Source: Rhizobium sp. BT04 (GTDB lineage Bacteria; Pseudomonadota; Alphaproteobacteria; Rhizobiales; Rhizobiaceae). From it: a DNA stretch of 64,000 bases. A program made the position numbers and the translations under genes. Each line of letters starts with the position of its first letter. Positions within the stretch are counted from its first letter, which is position 1. Shown here piece after piece: positions 34,568-43,857 of the stretch. The notes below the pieces were generated by a model. That model was not told the origin of the DNA, made no database searches, and worked only from the letters and a program-made list of their open reading frames with translations. Location of the stretch: contig NZ_CP125651.1 of the NCBI RefSeq assembly GCF_030053135.1, forward strand, positions 595,090-659,089. The letters are read 5' to 3'.

Positions 34568-35373
34568 GATCGGTGTGGCTCAGCTGTTAGCGCGACGATC
34601 TCCGGGGTAACTGATTCATAAGCTCGTACGGCGCTCTCCAGCAGGCAAGTCTTATCTTTCTCGCTGGCATAGCGCCTGGCTGCGGACGCCAAGACAAAAC
34701 CGGGTAAAGCCGCTTTCTCCACACTCGTCAGGATCCTGACGCTCTGATAACCTATCATGACAGCGCGAGCTTTTTGCTCATCGAGCTCTCCACTCGGCCG
34801 GCTCGCCCAGCCAACGAGAACGTCGGCAATCTCGGAAACCAGGGCGTCATCGTGACGGAGACGGAAGTTGATGACGCCACCGACCACCTCCCCGAGGAAA
34901 AAGACGTTCTGAGGGACCAATGCTCCATGCAGCGCGCCGGTTGGCAATTCCGCCAAGGACCGCTTATGGCTTCGCTGCAAAATCGTGTGGATCTGCGCCA
35001 TGAGGCGCCCAAGGCTTTCGCACTTGCCTGGCGCCGGATCGCTCGTGGATGAGCCCGATACGAAGCTAACGATGGCAACTAGGCGGCCCGCTGCCTGAAA
35101 GGTGGCATGACCGTCAATCGTGCGCATGGGCTTCGGGCAGGGGACACCGTTATTGTACAGCGTCTCCATGGTTTCGAAGGCTCGTTCCAGATCAAGCGGC
35201 TCAGCGCCATTTTCGAACAATGTGACGATGAACTCGCTTTCCTTGGTCCGGAAAAGGTAGGTGGTCTCTCTGTCGCCGTCGGCTATGCCGATAACTGACG
35301 ACAAAGAGTTCATCCCGTAGGCTGCGGCAATAGAGTGACGGTCTTCGTCAGATAACTCGGTAAATACAGCCAT
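34564..35373 (-). CDS. Homoserine kinase (ThrB, APH-type) homologue lacking catalytic residues
   Basis: This 269-aa protein starts at the ATG at 35373, with aggagg 8 bases upstream. It resembles the alphaproteobacterial ThrB of the aminoglycoside-phosphotransferase fold (about 320 aa) but is shorter. The Brenner motif, H-G/A-D-x(4)-N in active enzymes, reads HGALVPQN (149-156), with Ala151 in place of the catalytic Asp. The metal-binding Asp of the IDF motif is Asn169 (INF). I checked both codons on the DNA (GCA and AAC). It is therefore probably a pseudokinase. It sits 10 bases after the aspartase gene and overlaps the Lrp gene, inside a homoserine-oxidising operon where an active kinase would compete for substrate. 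A sensing or regulatory role is plausible. Confidence 0.8.
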   Translation of the reverse strand: MAVFTELSDEDRHSIAAAYGMNSLSSVIGIADGDRETTYLFRTKESEFIVTLFENGAEPLDLERAFETMETLYNNGVPCPKPMRTIDGHATFQAAGRLVAIVSFVSGSSTSDPAPGKCESLGRLMAQIHTILQRSHKRSLAELPTGALHGALVPQNVFFLGEVVGGVINFRLRHDDALVSEIADVLVGWASRPSGELDEQKARAVMIGYQSVRILTSVEKAALPGFVLASAARRYASEKDKTCLLESAVRAYESVTPEIVALTAEPHRS

Positions 35374-35383
35374 TTTTGCCCTC

Positions 35384-36799
35384 CTAACCTGCCGCACTCT
35401 GCGAGATGTTTGCGAACTCCACAATGTCGCCGAAGATCTGGTCGACTTGGCTTGCCGTCAGCACGCCTTCTTCTTCGACGACCTGCCGAAAATTCCTCTT
35501 CTCGCTCAGAGCCTTCTTGGACAGATACGCCGCTTTGCTATAGCCGATCAGCTTTGCCAAGGGCGTAGCAAGAACGAGAGACTGATCGAGCAAGGCTTTG
35601 CAACGATCCAAGTCAACTTCGATACCATCGATGCAGCGCTGCTTAAAAATCTGCATCCCCCTCGTTAACATTCGCATCGATTGGAGGATGTTCAAAACAA
35701 TGACCGGCTCCATGGCGTTCAGTTGTAGTTGGCCAGCGCTCGCCGCGAGCGTCACGGTAAGATCGTTGCCAATGACCTGGAACCCAATCTGGTTCATCAT
35801 CTCCGGGATGACCGGGTTCACCTTGCCGGGCATGATTGAGGAACCGGCTTGCACGGCGGGCAGGCGCATTTCCCCGAACCCACTCAAGGGGCCGCTGCTC
35901 AAAAGACGCAAGTCGTTGCAGATTTTTGTAAGCTTGACGGCGATGCGCTTGAGCACCCCGGAAAAGGAAACGAATCCGCCTGCGTCCGATGTCGCCTCGA
36001 TGAGGTTGCAAGCAGGGATCAGCTGAAAACCGGATATATGCGACAGGTGACTGCAAACCCTGCCTGAGAAGCCGGACGGCACATTGATCGCTGTTCCGAT
36101 CGCCGAGCCTCCTAGATTGGCCTCCTTGAGCAGCTTCGAGGCAGACCGAAGCTGAACAATATCCTCGTTAATGAGCTCGGAAAACGCTTCGAACTCCTGG
36201 CCAACCGTCATCGGCACGGCATCTTGAAGCTGCGTCCGACCAACCTTGAGCGCGCTCCGATACTGAAAGGCTTTTGCTCGAAAAGCATCGCTTAATGTGA
36301 CTTGAGCCGCGACAAGGCCGTCGCATGCCCGCAAAATGGTCAGGCGGATTGCCGTCGGGTAGACATCATTCGTCGATTGGGAAAGATTAACGTCATCATT
36401 TGGGTGGAGCTTCGAGTAGTCACCGACGTTGGCACCGAGCTTTATAAGAGCGAGATTGGTGACAACCTCGTTGACATTCATATTCGTGGACGTGCCGGCT
36501 CCGCCCTGCATCATGTCCACGGGAAAGTTCTCATCGATCCGCTTAAGCTCGATCAGATCGTCGCAAGCCTCCGCTATCGCTTGCGCCTTTTCTGGCGGCA
36601 GCAGTCCAAGGTCTCTGTTCGCCAGCGCCGCAGCCTTCTTCACCATGGCCATGGATTGGATCAGCTCGGGAAAATCCTTCAGCCGCAGCCCGGACACGTC
36701 GAAGTTCTGTTCCGCGCGCCGGGTATGGACGCCATAAAGAACGTTGCCTGGAATAGTGAGCGAACCGATCAGGTCGGTTTCAATACGGTCGTCAAGCAT
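35384..36799 (-). CDS. aspA: Aspartate ammonia-lyase
   Basis: This 471-aa protein is full length for aspartase. The fumarase/aspartase signature GSSIMPGKVNP and the substrate-binding GTSTNMNVNEV and SQSTNDVYPT segments are intact. It deaminates L-aspartate to fumarate and ammonia in the cytoplasm. It follows dapA by 12 bases in the operon. In the proposed pathway it performs the last step, sending homoserine carbon into the TCA cycle. Confidence 0.93.
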   Translation of the reverse strand: MLDDRIETDLIGSLTIPGNVLYGVHTRRAEQNFDVSGLRLKDFPELIQSMAMVKKAAALANRDLGLLPPEKAQAIAEACDDLIELKRIDENFPVDMMQGGAGTSTNMNVNEVVTNLALIKLGANVGDYSKLHPNDDVNLSQSTNDVYPTAIRLTILRACDGLVAAQVTLSDAFRAKAFQYRSALKVGRTQLQDAVPMTVGQEFEAFSELINEDIVQLRSASKLLKEANLGGSAIGTAINVPSGFSGRVCSHLSHISGFQLIPACNLIEATSDAGGFVSFSGVLKRIAVKLTKICNDLRLLSSGPLSGFGEMRLPAVQAGSSIMPGKVNPVIPEMMNQIGFQVIGNDLTVTLAASAGQLQLNAMEPVIVLNILQSMRMLTRGMQIFKQRCIDGIEVDLDRCKALLDQSLVLATPLAKLIGYSKAAYLSKKALSEKRNFRQVVEEEGVLTASQVDQIFGDIVEFANISQSAAG

Positions 36800-36811
36800 G
36801 CTTTTCCCCCT

Positions 36812-37690
36812 TTAAGCCAGGACTCCTGCATGACGCATGGCGCAGTCGATCTCGTCCTGAACCGAGCGGCTGACGGTGACGAGTGGCAATCGCAAATCAC
36901 CGTGCATCCGACCAAGACGGTGCAACGCATATTTTGGCCCAGCGGGGTTCGTTTCCAGGAAAAGGGCCTGGTGCAGCGGCATCAGGCGATCCTGCAACTC
37001 CAGGGCGCTGGCAAAGTCACCGTTCAGGCAGGCATTCTGAAAGTCAGCGCAGAGGCGGGGCGCGATATTCGCTGTCACCGAGATGCAGCCGTGTCCGCCG
37101 TGGGCCATGTACCCCAGGGCCGTGCCATCTTCTCCTGTTAAAAGATTGAAATCCTTGCCGCAAGCAATACGCTCGAGGGACGGACGCAAAAGGTTGCCGG
37201 TCGCGTCCTTGACGCCCTTCACATTCGGGCAGTCTTTGAAAATCCGCGCCAGGGTTTCGACTTGGATATCAATGACGCTTCGCCCGGGAATGTTGTAGAC
37301 GATGATCGGAATGTTCGCTTCAGCATCGATGGCTTTAAAATGCTGGTAGATGCCCTCCTGGGTCGGCTTGTTGTAGTAGGGCGAAACGATCAGCAAACCA
37401 TCGGCGCCAGCCTGTTGCGCGTGGTGCACGAAGTCGATTGCCTCGTCCGTGCTGTTGGAGCCTGCCCCGGCGATCACCGGGACACGGCCCTTGGCTGTCT
37501 CGATCGTGAGCTCCACAACCTGCTTGTGCTCGGCATGGCTGAGGGTTGGACTTTCTCCAGTCGTCCCGCAGGGAACCAGGCCGGAGGATCCTTCCTCGAT
37601 CTGCCATTCGATGAGGCCACGCAGCGCGACCTCATCGACACGACCATCAGCGAACGGCGTTACGAGCGCAGTGATGGAACCTTTGAACAT
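36812..37690 (-). CDS. dapA: 4-hydroxy-tetrahydrodipicolinate synthase family protein
   Basis: This 292-aa protein shows the motifs of a classical Dap[10 protein letters not shown] (threonine pair), the YNIPGRS tyrosine and the Schiff-base lysine in GVKDATGN. DapA condenses aspartate semialdehyde with pyruvate. In this operon aspartate semialdehyde would be made from homoserine, so this copy may divert it to lysine precursors or act in an aldolase side route. It is probably a second copy beside a housekeeping gene (inference). Confidence 0.9.
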   Translation of the reverse strand: MFKGSITALVTPFADGRVDEVALRGLIEWQIEEGSSGLVPCGTTGESPTLSHAEHKQVVELTIETAKGRVPVIAGAGSNSTDEAIDFVHHAQQAGADGLLIVSPYYNKPTQEGIYQHFKAIDAEANIPIIVYNIPGRSVIDIQVETLARIFKDCPNVKGVKDATGNLLRPSLERIACGKDFNLLTGEDGTALGYMAHGGHGCISVTANIAPRLCADFQNACLNGDFASALELQDRLMPLHQALFLETNPAGPKYALHRLGRMHGDLRLPLVTVSRSVQDEIDCAMRHAGVLA

Positions 37691-37739
37691 TGAGACACTC
37701 CTGAGTGTGCTGATGGAACGGAAGAAACGAAGGCTGCCG

Positions 37740-39155
37740 TTACCGCTTCAAGCGGTTGATGCACACGACCTTCGGCTGGGTCATGTCTTCATAGGCAAAC
37801 CGCACACCTTCGCGGCCCATGCTTCCGTATTTGAAACCGCCAAACGGCATCGCGTCGAACCGGTAGTCCGAGGAGTCGTTGATCATGACGCCTCCGGCAT
37901 CGATCCCGTTTGCAGCCTCGAGGGCTCCCTCCAGGTCGTTTGTAAAAATGCCGGCGTGAAGGCTGTAATCGGCGCTGTTTGCTAGGACGATAGCGTCGCT
38001 CAACTCGTCGAAGGGTTGAAGAATGACGATCGGAGCGAAAACCTCTTCGGTCAAGACATCACAATTGGACGGTACGTTCTCCAGGACCGTCGGCGGGTAG
38101 AGATTGCCAGCGGGCTTGTGGCCGCAAATCAGCGTCGCGCCAGCAGCGACGGCCTGCTCGACCATGGCGGCCGCACGACCGACGGCCTTGTCGGAGATCA
38201 TCGGCCCAACATCCGTGTCCGCATCCAAGGGATTGCCGGTCTTCAGCTTCTTCGTGGCAGTGACGAATTCCGTCTTGAACCGCTCGTAGATGGGGCGTTG
38301 AATGAGGATCCTTTGCGTGCCGATGCAATTTTGACCTGCTGCCCAGTAGGCGCCTGACACGCAGCCCTCGACGGCGGCTTCGAAATTGCAATTCTCCATG
38401 ACGATGACGGGAGCATTGCCGCCCAAGTCCATCGCGAGCTTCTTGATGCCGGCAGTTTTTGCAATTGCCTCGCCCGTGGCAAAGCCACCGGTGAAGGAAA
38501 TCATGCGAACATCCTTGGCCGAAACGAGAGCCCTCCCAAGCTCGGAACCACCAATTGCAACCGTAACGATCTCCTCCGGCAGACCGGTCTCGACCAGAAC
38601 CTCGACGAGTTTGATGGCAGACAGAGGGGTAAGCTCCGACGGCTTCAAAATCACCGCGTTCCCGCCGGCGATTGCAGGACCGAGTTTGTGGGCAACGAGG
38701 TTGAGAGGATCATTATAGGGCGTGATGGCGGCGATGACGCCCAGCGGTTCTCTCGTGTACCAACCCTGGCGGGACTCGGAGCCTGCGTAAGAGTCGAACG
38801 GAATGACTTCGCCGGCATTGCGTTTGGCCTCATCGGCAGAGAGCTTCAAAGTGTTGACACACCGGGTCACCTCTTTCCGCGCCTGAACGATTGTCTTTCC
38901 GGCCTCCTTTACGATGAGAAGCGCGAAGTCTTCCCGGGCGGCCTCGATGACTGCTGCGGCCTTCTCAAGGATCGTTGACCGCCCGTGGCGGGGCAGGGAT
39001 CTTGCAATCTGCGCTCCGCGTCTGGCGCGTTCCAGGAGCAGGTTCACGCTTGCAGCATCTGTCTCTGCAACTGTTCCGACGATGGTGCCGTCGAACGGAT
39101 TGGTGACAACAATTTCCTCAGCGGCCGTCGTTTGCCTCAGTGCAAGGTTGTGCAT
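37740..39155 (-). CDS. Aldehyde dehydrogenase, candidate aspartate-semialdehyde oxidising enzyme
   Basis: This 471-aa NAD(P)-dependent aldehyde dehydrogenase has the catalytic Cys in GQNCIGTQR and the nucleotide-site motif [12 protein letters not shown]. The usual general-base Glu of LELGG is Asp here (MDLGGNAP). It resembles the phosphonoacetaldehyde/lactaldehyde dehydrogenase branch. Its place between dapA and the homoserine dehydrogenase gene suggests oxidation of aspartate semialdehyde to aspartate, bridging homoserine dehydrogenase and aspartase. Its start is next to the homoserine dehydrogenase stop (39155), so the genes are coupled. Confidence 0.88.
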   Translation of the reverse strand: MHNLALRQTTAAEEIVVTNPFDGTIVGTVAETDAASVNLLLERARRGAQIARSLPRHGRSTILEKAAAVIEAAREDFALLIVKEAGKTIVQARKEVTRCVNTLKLSADEAKRNAGEVIPFDSYAGSESRQGWYTREPLGVIAAITPYNDPLNLVAHKLGPAIAGGNAVILKPSELTPLSAIKLVEVLVETGLPEEIVTVAIGGSELGRALVSAKDVRMISFTGGFATGEAIAKTAGIKKLAMDLGGNAPVIVMENCNFEAAVEGCVSGAYWAAGQNCIGTQRILIQRPIYERFKTEFVTATKKLKTGNPLDADTDVGPMISDKAVGRAAAMVEQAVAAGATLICGHKPAGNLYPPTVLENVPSNCDVLTEEVFAPIVILQPFDELSDAIVLANSADYSLHAGIFTNDLEGALEAANGIDAGGVMINDSSDYRFDAMPFGGFKYGSMGREGVRFAYEDMTQPKVVCINRLKR

Positions 39156-40216
39156 TATGCGGCCTCCTTGGTGATCGCCGAAGCTCCGGCGGCATGAATG
39201 GCAACAATGTCGGAAAGAAGCGCATAGGCGGTTTCGACGCGACCGGCGCCAGGGCCGGTGATCGTTACCGCGCCAAGCAACTCGGTGCTGAGTGACACGG
39301 CGTTGGTGGCGCCGTTGACACCTGCCAGGGGATGATCCAAGGCGAGCCGCTTCGGCGAAACACTGCCGGTGACGCTGCCATCCGCATTCCGAACGGCCGA
39401 TCCGATCAGCTTCCAGCGGCTGTTTGCCTTGGCTGCCTCCTCAATATCGGTGGGCGAGAGATTGGAAATGCCCTTGCAGCTTACGTCTTCGGGCTTGAGA
39501 TTGGCGCCAAGCAACTCGTTTGCCAGGATCACGACCTTGAGCCGGACATCGAAACCTTCAACGTCAGCAGTCGGATCCGCCTCGGCGTAACCGAGCTGCT
39601 GTGCCTCCCTGACCGCAGAGGCAAATTCCAGCCCGCCTTCCATACGGCCGAGAACGAAATTTGATGTTCCGTTCAGAATACCTTCGAAGCCCTTTACTTC
39701 GGCGCCCGCAAGCGTTTTCTCTACCATGCGAATGACCGGCGTTCCGCTCATGACGGAGCCTTCATACTCAAAGCGAAGGCGGCTCGCTTTCGCCAGGGCC
39801 TTCAGTTCCTGTGCGGCAATCGCCACCGGACCCTTGTTTGTGGTGACGACATGTTTGCCGGTCTGCAGTGCCCAACGGCAGTGGGAAACAGCGGGCTCGC
39901 CATCCTTCGGGTTTGTGAAGGTCGCCTCGACGACAATGTCTGCCGGCGCCGTCTTGATGATGGTTTCGTTGTCGGCTTCGGCGCTTCCGCCTGAAAGCTG
40001 CCCAAAGCCGCCTTTTTCGAAGTTCGCTTCGACGAGGGTTTTGGCATCAAGACCGTTGGGCGAAATGACCGAGCCGAGATAGAGGTCGCTGACCGCGACA
40101 ATATTCAGGCGGAAGCCCAAGTCGCGCTCCCAGAGATGGTTTTTCGTGGCAATGAGTTCGGCCAAAGCGCGGTTAACGCCACCAAACCCGATCAGAGCAA
40201 TATTGTAGACTGTCAT
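39155..40216 (-). CDS. hom: Homoserine dehydrogenase
   Basis: This 353-aa protein starts at the ATG at 40216, with ggagg 8 bases upstream; the frame continues to 40279 without support. The Rossmann start is [14 protein letters not shown], and the family signature [18 protein letters not shown] includes the catalytic Lys. It lacks an ACT domain, so it is free of threonine feedback, as expected for a catabolic enzyme. It interconverts homoserine and aspartate semialdehyde. As first gene of the operon hom, aldehyde dehydrogenase, dapA, aspA, thrB-like, lrp it would start homoserine degradation. Confidence 0.92.
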   Translation of the reverse strand: MTVYNIALIGFGGVNRALAELIATKNHLWERDLGFRLNIVAVSDLYLGSVISPNGLDAKTLVEANFEKGGFGQLSGGSAEADNETIIKTAPADIVVEATFTNPKDGEPAVSHCRWALQTGKHVVTTNKGPVAIAAQELKALAKASRLRFEYEGSVMSGTPVIRMVEKTLAGAEVKGFEGILNGTSNFVLGRMEGGLEFASAVREAQQLGYAEADPTADVEGFDVRLKVVILANELLGANLKPEDVSCKGISNLSPTDIEEAAKANSRWKLIGSAVRNADGSVTGSVSPKRLALDHPLAGVNGATNAVSLSTELLGAVTITGPGAGRVETAYALLSDIVAIHAAGASAITKEAA

Positions 40217-40440
40217 AACGATCCTCCAGTGATATCTATGGACGCAATGATCGGATGCGGATCGCTTTGCAGGAACCAAGCAAACGGACCAAGGGGCAGG
40301 GCAATCTGCTCAAACTGCTTCCGTTTCTGCTTGCGAGAGACGAGTCATCCGGATGCACGAGGGGTGTCCATTTCTGTGTAGAGCTCCACGGTTTTGGATT
40401 TCCCTTGCTGGGGCGTAGCAAAGCAGCCACTCTGAGGCGA

Positions 40441-41334
40441 CTATTCGAGATAGCGCTGCGAAAGCGTAGTGATGTTCTCTGTGAGGCGCATAAGCGCTGT
40501 CGATGCAACGACATTCACCTGCCAGAGGACCTGCAAGACCAAAGGCCTGCCGGGTATCAACTCGACCAGCACGCCTGACGCCAGATGTGACTTTACTAGG
40601 TGAACAGGAAGCAGACTCCATCCCATGCTGGTCAGAGTGGCTTCCAGGATAGCCATGGTTGATGGAATCCGATGGTCTGAACAATAGACCTCCTCCCCAA
40701 ACGCCAACCTTGTCCATTGAGCAGACAATGCGTCTCGTTCTGTCAAGACAAGGCCGGGGGCTCCACGAACCGATTCTGAAGTCACGCCGCCTGTGAAGTA
40801 TTGGTTCGCAAAATTCGGGGTGGCGACAGCCATGCAACGTAGCCTGCCGACAGAAACGGCTTCATGGCCGTCAATGACGTCGTCACCCAGAGTTATGGCA
40901 GCAAGAATTTCGCCGAGCCGCAATTTTTCCTTCACCGTCGCGTCGTCCGAAACCGAGATGTCTACAAGGAAGCTGGAATGCTGTGTGAACAGCTTGACAG
41001 CTTCCAGAACCCACCGTCCAACCAGTTCTGAATTGGCTGCGATGGTGATCGTCGGCCGCTCGAACGATTCAGATGGCATCAGGTCAGGGAGGTGAGCAGC
41101 AAGCTCATTCTCCAGAAGTCCGATGCGTTCAATGTGACGAAGCAGGTATTCTCCGTGCATGGTTGCGCGACAGGGGTTGCCGCGCACGACAAGAGCTGCC
41201 CCCAAGCGTTCTTCAATCTGCTTTACCCGCTGTGAGACCGCCGAAGGAGTCACATTCAGCGCCCGTGCGGCCCTTTCGAAGCTTCCGGTCCTGACGACCA
41301 TTGCGACGGCTTGGGCGGATCGATAATCGATCAT
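40441..41334 (-). CDS. LysR-family regulator, ArgP/LysG type
   Basis: This 297-aa protein has a winged helix with RAARALNVTPSAVSQRVKQI and the ArgP-like segment RGNPCRATMHGEYLLRHIER. ArgP/LysG proteins respond to basic or related amino acids and usually control exporters or amino-acid genes. It lies 224 bases upstream of the homoserine dehydrogenase gene in the same direction and may control the catabolic operon. Confidence 0.9.
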   Translation of the reverse strand: MIDYRSAQAVAMVVRTGSFERAARALNVTPSAVSQRVKQIEERLGAALVVRGNPCRATMHGEYLLRHIERIGLLENELAAHLPDLMPSESFERPTITIAANSELVGRWVLEAVKLFTQHSSFLVDISVSDDATVKEKLRLGEILAAITLGDDVIDGHEAVSVGRLRCMAVATPNFANQYFTGGVTSESVRGAPGLVLTERDALSAQWTRLAFGEEVYCSDHRIPSTMAILEATLTSMGWSLLPVHLVKSHLASGVLVELIPGRPLVLQVLWQVNVVASTALMRLTENITTLSQRYLE

Positions 41335-41473
41335 GGTTATCTATGCTTTCTGAAGCTGGTGCGTCATTGTGAGACGTTAACACTGCCGGCATTGTCGACC
41401 TTAACCCAAGCCGTGGATCATACCGAGTTGATAGGACGTGAAATTCGCTTTGGCCGGTACTGCGCGGCGATTG

Positions 41474-41791
41474 CTAGGTGCTGGACAGTTTCATCACCAC
41501 AATACCGAACACGATCAAAAAGCCTGCTATCAACCGCATCGGCGAAGCCGGTTCTCCCAGAATCGCTACTCCGAGGACAAACGAGCCAACTGCCCCGATC
41601 CCCGTCCAAACCGTGTAGGCGGTACCAAGCGGCAAAACCCGCATGGAAAAGGATAACAGCACACCGCTGGCAATCATTGTAGCGACGGTGATTGTGGAGG
41701 GAATGAACAGCGTGAACCCCTCGGATCTTTTCATATAAAAAGCCCAAACGACCTCGAGCAGGCCGGCGATGCACAGAATTACCCAATACAT
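41474..41791 (-). CDS. Small multidrug resistance transporter, guanidinium-exporter (Gdx/SugE) type
   Basis: This 105-aa protein has four membrane helices. The essential Glu lies in GLLEVVWAFYMKRS, and the GTAYTVWTGIGAVGSF and GEPASPMRL motifs are those of the Gdx/SugE subgroup, which exports guanidinium by proton exchange. It is downstream of the cystathionine-gamma-synthase-like gene. I looked for a guanidine riboswitch in the leader and found none; instead an 11-bp inverted repeat is present. Confidence 0.88.
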   Translation of the reverse strand: MYWVILCIAGLLEVVWAFYMKRSEGFTLFIPSTITVATMIASGVLLSFSMRVLPLGTAYTVWTGIGAVGSFVLGVAILGEPASPMRLIAGFLIVFGIVVMKLSST

Positions 41792-41848
41792 AGAATTTTC
41801 CTGGCAGATCTCCTGATCGGTGGCGATGAGGAGTATTCAAGGGAGGCA

Positions 41849-41876
41849 GTGAATTGCTCGGCGAGGAGCAATTCAC
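41849..41876. promoter_or_regulatory. 11-bp perfect inverted repeat between the Gdx-type and PLP-lyase genes
   Basis: Arms gtgaattgctc (41849-41859) and gagcaattcac (41866-41876) enclose 6 bases. It lies after the PLP-lyase stop and 58 bases before the exporter start. It may be a terminator or attenuator hairpin or a protein-binding palindrome. Confidence 0.6.
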
Positions 41877-41906
41877 GTTGAATTGACTCATTGGTCCTGG
41901 ACGCTA

Positions 41907-43118
41907 TCAGGATCGGCCGAATGTCTCATCGAGGGCGTGTCTGATGTCGGCAATCAGATCCTCCGCGTCCTCGAGACCGATCGATAGACGCAGATGGCCA
42001 TACTTCTGAAAGTTTGGCGGGTAACGGTCGGAGCCACCGCGTCCGCTGCCACCCACGTGGACGATCAGCGTTTCGTCGTGACCGAGCGAAACCGCAGAGG
42101 TGATCACCTTCAAATTGGCAACGAAGTGATTTTGCGTGTCTGGATCGCCGTCGACGGCAAAGGCCATCACCGCGCCGTAGCCCTTGCTTGCGAACTGCCT
42201 TTTCGCCAGCGCATGCTGGTGATGGTTCTCCAGGCCTGGATAGGTGACGTAAGCCACGCGTTTGTCTGTTGCGAGATACGCGGCAACAGCCTCTGCGGAC
42301 GAATATTGCTGCTTCAGACGCAAGGGAAGCGTAACCGAGCCGCGCATGATCAGCCAGGCATTGAACGGCGAAATCGTTCCACCAAGGTCGACGAGCGCGT
42401 CTGCCTTGATGTGATGGATGAGCGCCTTGGAGCCGATCACCACGCCGCCCATCGCATCGCCATGGCCATTGATGTATTTGGTCAGGGAATGCGTGACGAG
42501 GTCGGCTCCCAATTCCAACGGCCGGAAGAAGGGGGGAGGGGTGAAGGTGGAGTCGATCGATAAAAGCGCGCCGGCTTCCTTGGCGATCGACGCCAGTCTC
42601 GCAATATCGGCGACCTTGGTGGTCGGGTTGGCAATAGTTTCGGTGTGGATCAGCTTGGTGTTCGGCCGGACTGCGGCTCTCACCGCATCCATGTCGCCCA
42701 TGTCGACGAAGGTCGCTTCGATCTGGTAGCGCTGCGGCAGAAGTTCCGCGAAGAGCCGCCACACCGCCTCATAGGTGACGTCGCCGACGATCACATGGTC
42801 GCCGCTCTTCAGGAAGGTGAAGAACACGGCGTGAAGGGCAGCAACACCGGTGGCGAAAACGGCCGCATCGTCACCGCCCTCAAGTGCCGCCAGCTTGCGC
42901 TGCAGGCAGATCTGGTTGTGTCCGGAATTTCGTGTGTACGACGGTGCCTCGGTGTCAGACCAATCCATCGTGGAAGGGTCGTCGGGAAGGAGATAGGAAT
43001 TGGCCATGACGATTGGCGTGCGGATCGCTCCGGACGTCTTGTCGATCTCGTTGCCGCCATGCACCGACAGCGTGTTGAAGGAGAGCGACGACAGCTCGTG
43101 TTTGTCTGGTCTGGACAT
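41907..43118 (-). CDS. Cystathionine gamma-synthase/lyase-family PLP enzyme
   Basis: This 403-aa fold-type I Cys/Met-metabolism enzyme has its PLP lysine at Lys214 in HSLTKYINGHGD. The YTR motif (61-63) for phosphate binding from the neighbouring subunit is present, but the following usual NPT is GHN. The family works on homoserine esters, cystathionine, methionine or cysteine. It follows the ABC permease gene by 40 bases in the same direction, so its substrate may be the amino acid imported by that transporter. The exact reaction cannot be fixed from sequence. Confidence 0.88.
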   Translation of the reverse strand: MSRPDKHELSSLSFNTLSVHGGNEIDKTSGAIRTPIVMANSYLLPDDPSTMDWSDTEAPSYTRNSGHNQICLQRKLAALEGGDDAAVFATGVAALHAVFFTFLKSGDHVIVGDVTYEAVWRLFAELLPQRYQIEATFVDMGDMDAVRAAVRPNTKLIHTETIANPTTKVADIARLASIAKEAGALLSIDSTFTPPPFFRPLELGADLVTHSLTKYINGHGDAMGGVVIGSKALIHHIKADALVDLGGTISPFNAWLIMRGSVTLPLRLKQQYSSAEAVAAYLATDKRVAYVTYPGLENHHQHALAKRQFASKGYGAVMAFAVDGDPDTQNHFVANLKVITSAVSLGHDETLIVHVGGSGRGGSDRYPPNFQKYGHLRLSIGLEDAEDLIADIRHALDETFGRS

Positions 43119-43158
43119 GGTTTGACCTCTGTTTTGGTTTGATCGTTGAAATGCCGTG

Positions 43159-43848
43159 TTACCGCCGGACGGGCACGGCGTTTTCCAGCTTTTGAAAACC
43201 TTGAGTGATTACGAAGGTCAGCCCAACATAAAACACCGTGACAAGGAGAAGTGGCTCGTAAACCAGGAGCGTATCCTGGCGGATCTTGTAGGCTGCGCCG
43301 TAAAGGTCCATGACGGTGACCGAAAATACGATCGGGGTCGCCTTGAGTTGAAGGATGACCTCGCCTGCAAACGTCGGCAGTCCAATCCGGATAGCTCTTG
43401 GCAGCCAGATCCGGCGCAGGATCATTCGAGGCGACATACCGACCGCGCGAGCGGCTTCAAGCTCGCCTTTCGGCACCGCCAACATGGCACCCCGCAGAAT
43501 TTCCCCCTGGTAAGCAGCGAAGTTCAACGTCAGGGCCAGCGCGGCGAAGAACAATCCCTCGCGCATGACGGGCCAGAGAAAGCTGGTCCTCAGGCCGGGG
43601 ATGTAGGGCAGATACGAACCAAGACCGTAATAGATAAGCCAGAGCTGGATCAGCAAAGGCGTGCCGCGGAAAAACGTGCAGTATCCCTTGGAGATCCAAC
43701 GAGGGATCAACCCATTGCCGACCTGAGCAACGGCCAGGAGGATTGCCAGCGCAAATCCCAACGAAACGGAAATCGCCAACAGCAGACAGGTCAGCAAGGC
43801 TCCATACAGTAGTAGGTCGCGATAGTCGAAAATCCAGCTAAAGTTCAT
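43159..43848 (-). CDS. Polar amino-acid ABC transporter permease (importer 1, second permease)
   Basis: This 229-aa permease has five or so membrane helices and the EAA loop ELEAARAVGMSPRMILRRIW that docks to the ATPase. It is of HisM/ArtM type. It follows the partner permease by 9 bases and completes the importer with the binding protein and ATPase upstream. Confidence 0.92.
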   Translation of the reverse strand: MNFSWIFDYRDLLLYGALLTCLLLAISVSLGFALAILLAVAQVGNGLIPRWISKGYCTFFRGTPLLIQLWLIYYGLGSYLPYIPGLRTSFLWPVMREGLFFAALALTLNFAAYQGEILRGAMLAVPKGELEAARAVGMSPRMILRRIWLPRAIRIGLPTFAGEVILQLKATPIVFSVTVMDLYGAAYKIRQDTLLVYEPLLLVTVFYVGLTFVITQGFQKLENAVPVRR

Positions 43849-43857
43849 CCCGCCCTC

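Noticed and set aside
41792..41906. Guanidine riboswitch before the Gdx-type exporter
   Set aside because: I found an 11-bp inverted repeat but none of the conserved loop motifs of the guanidine classes.
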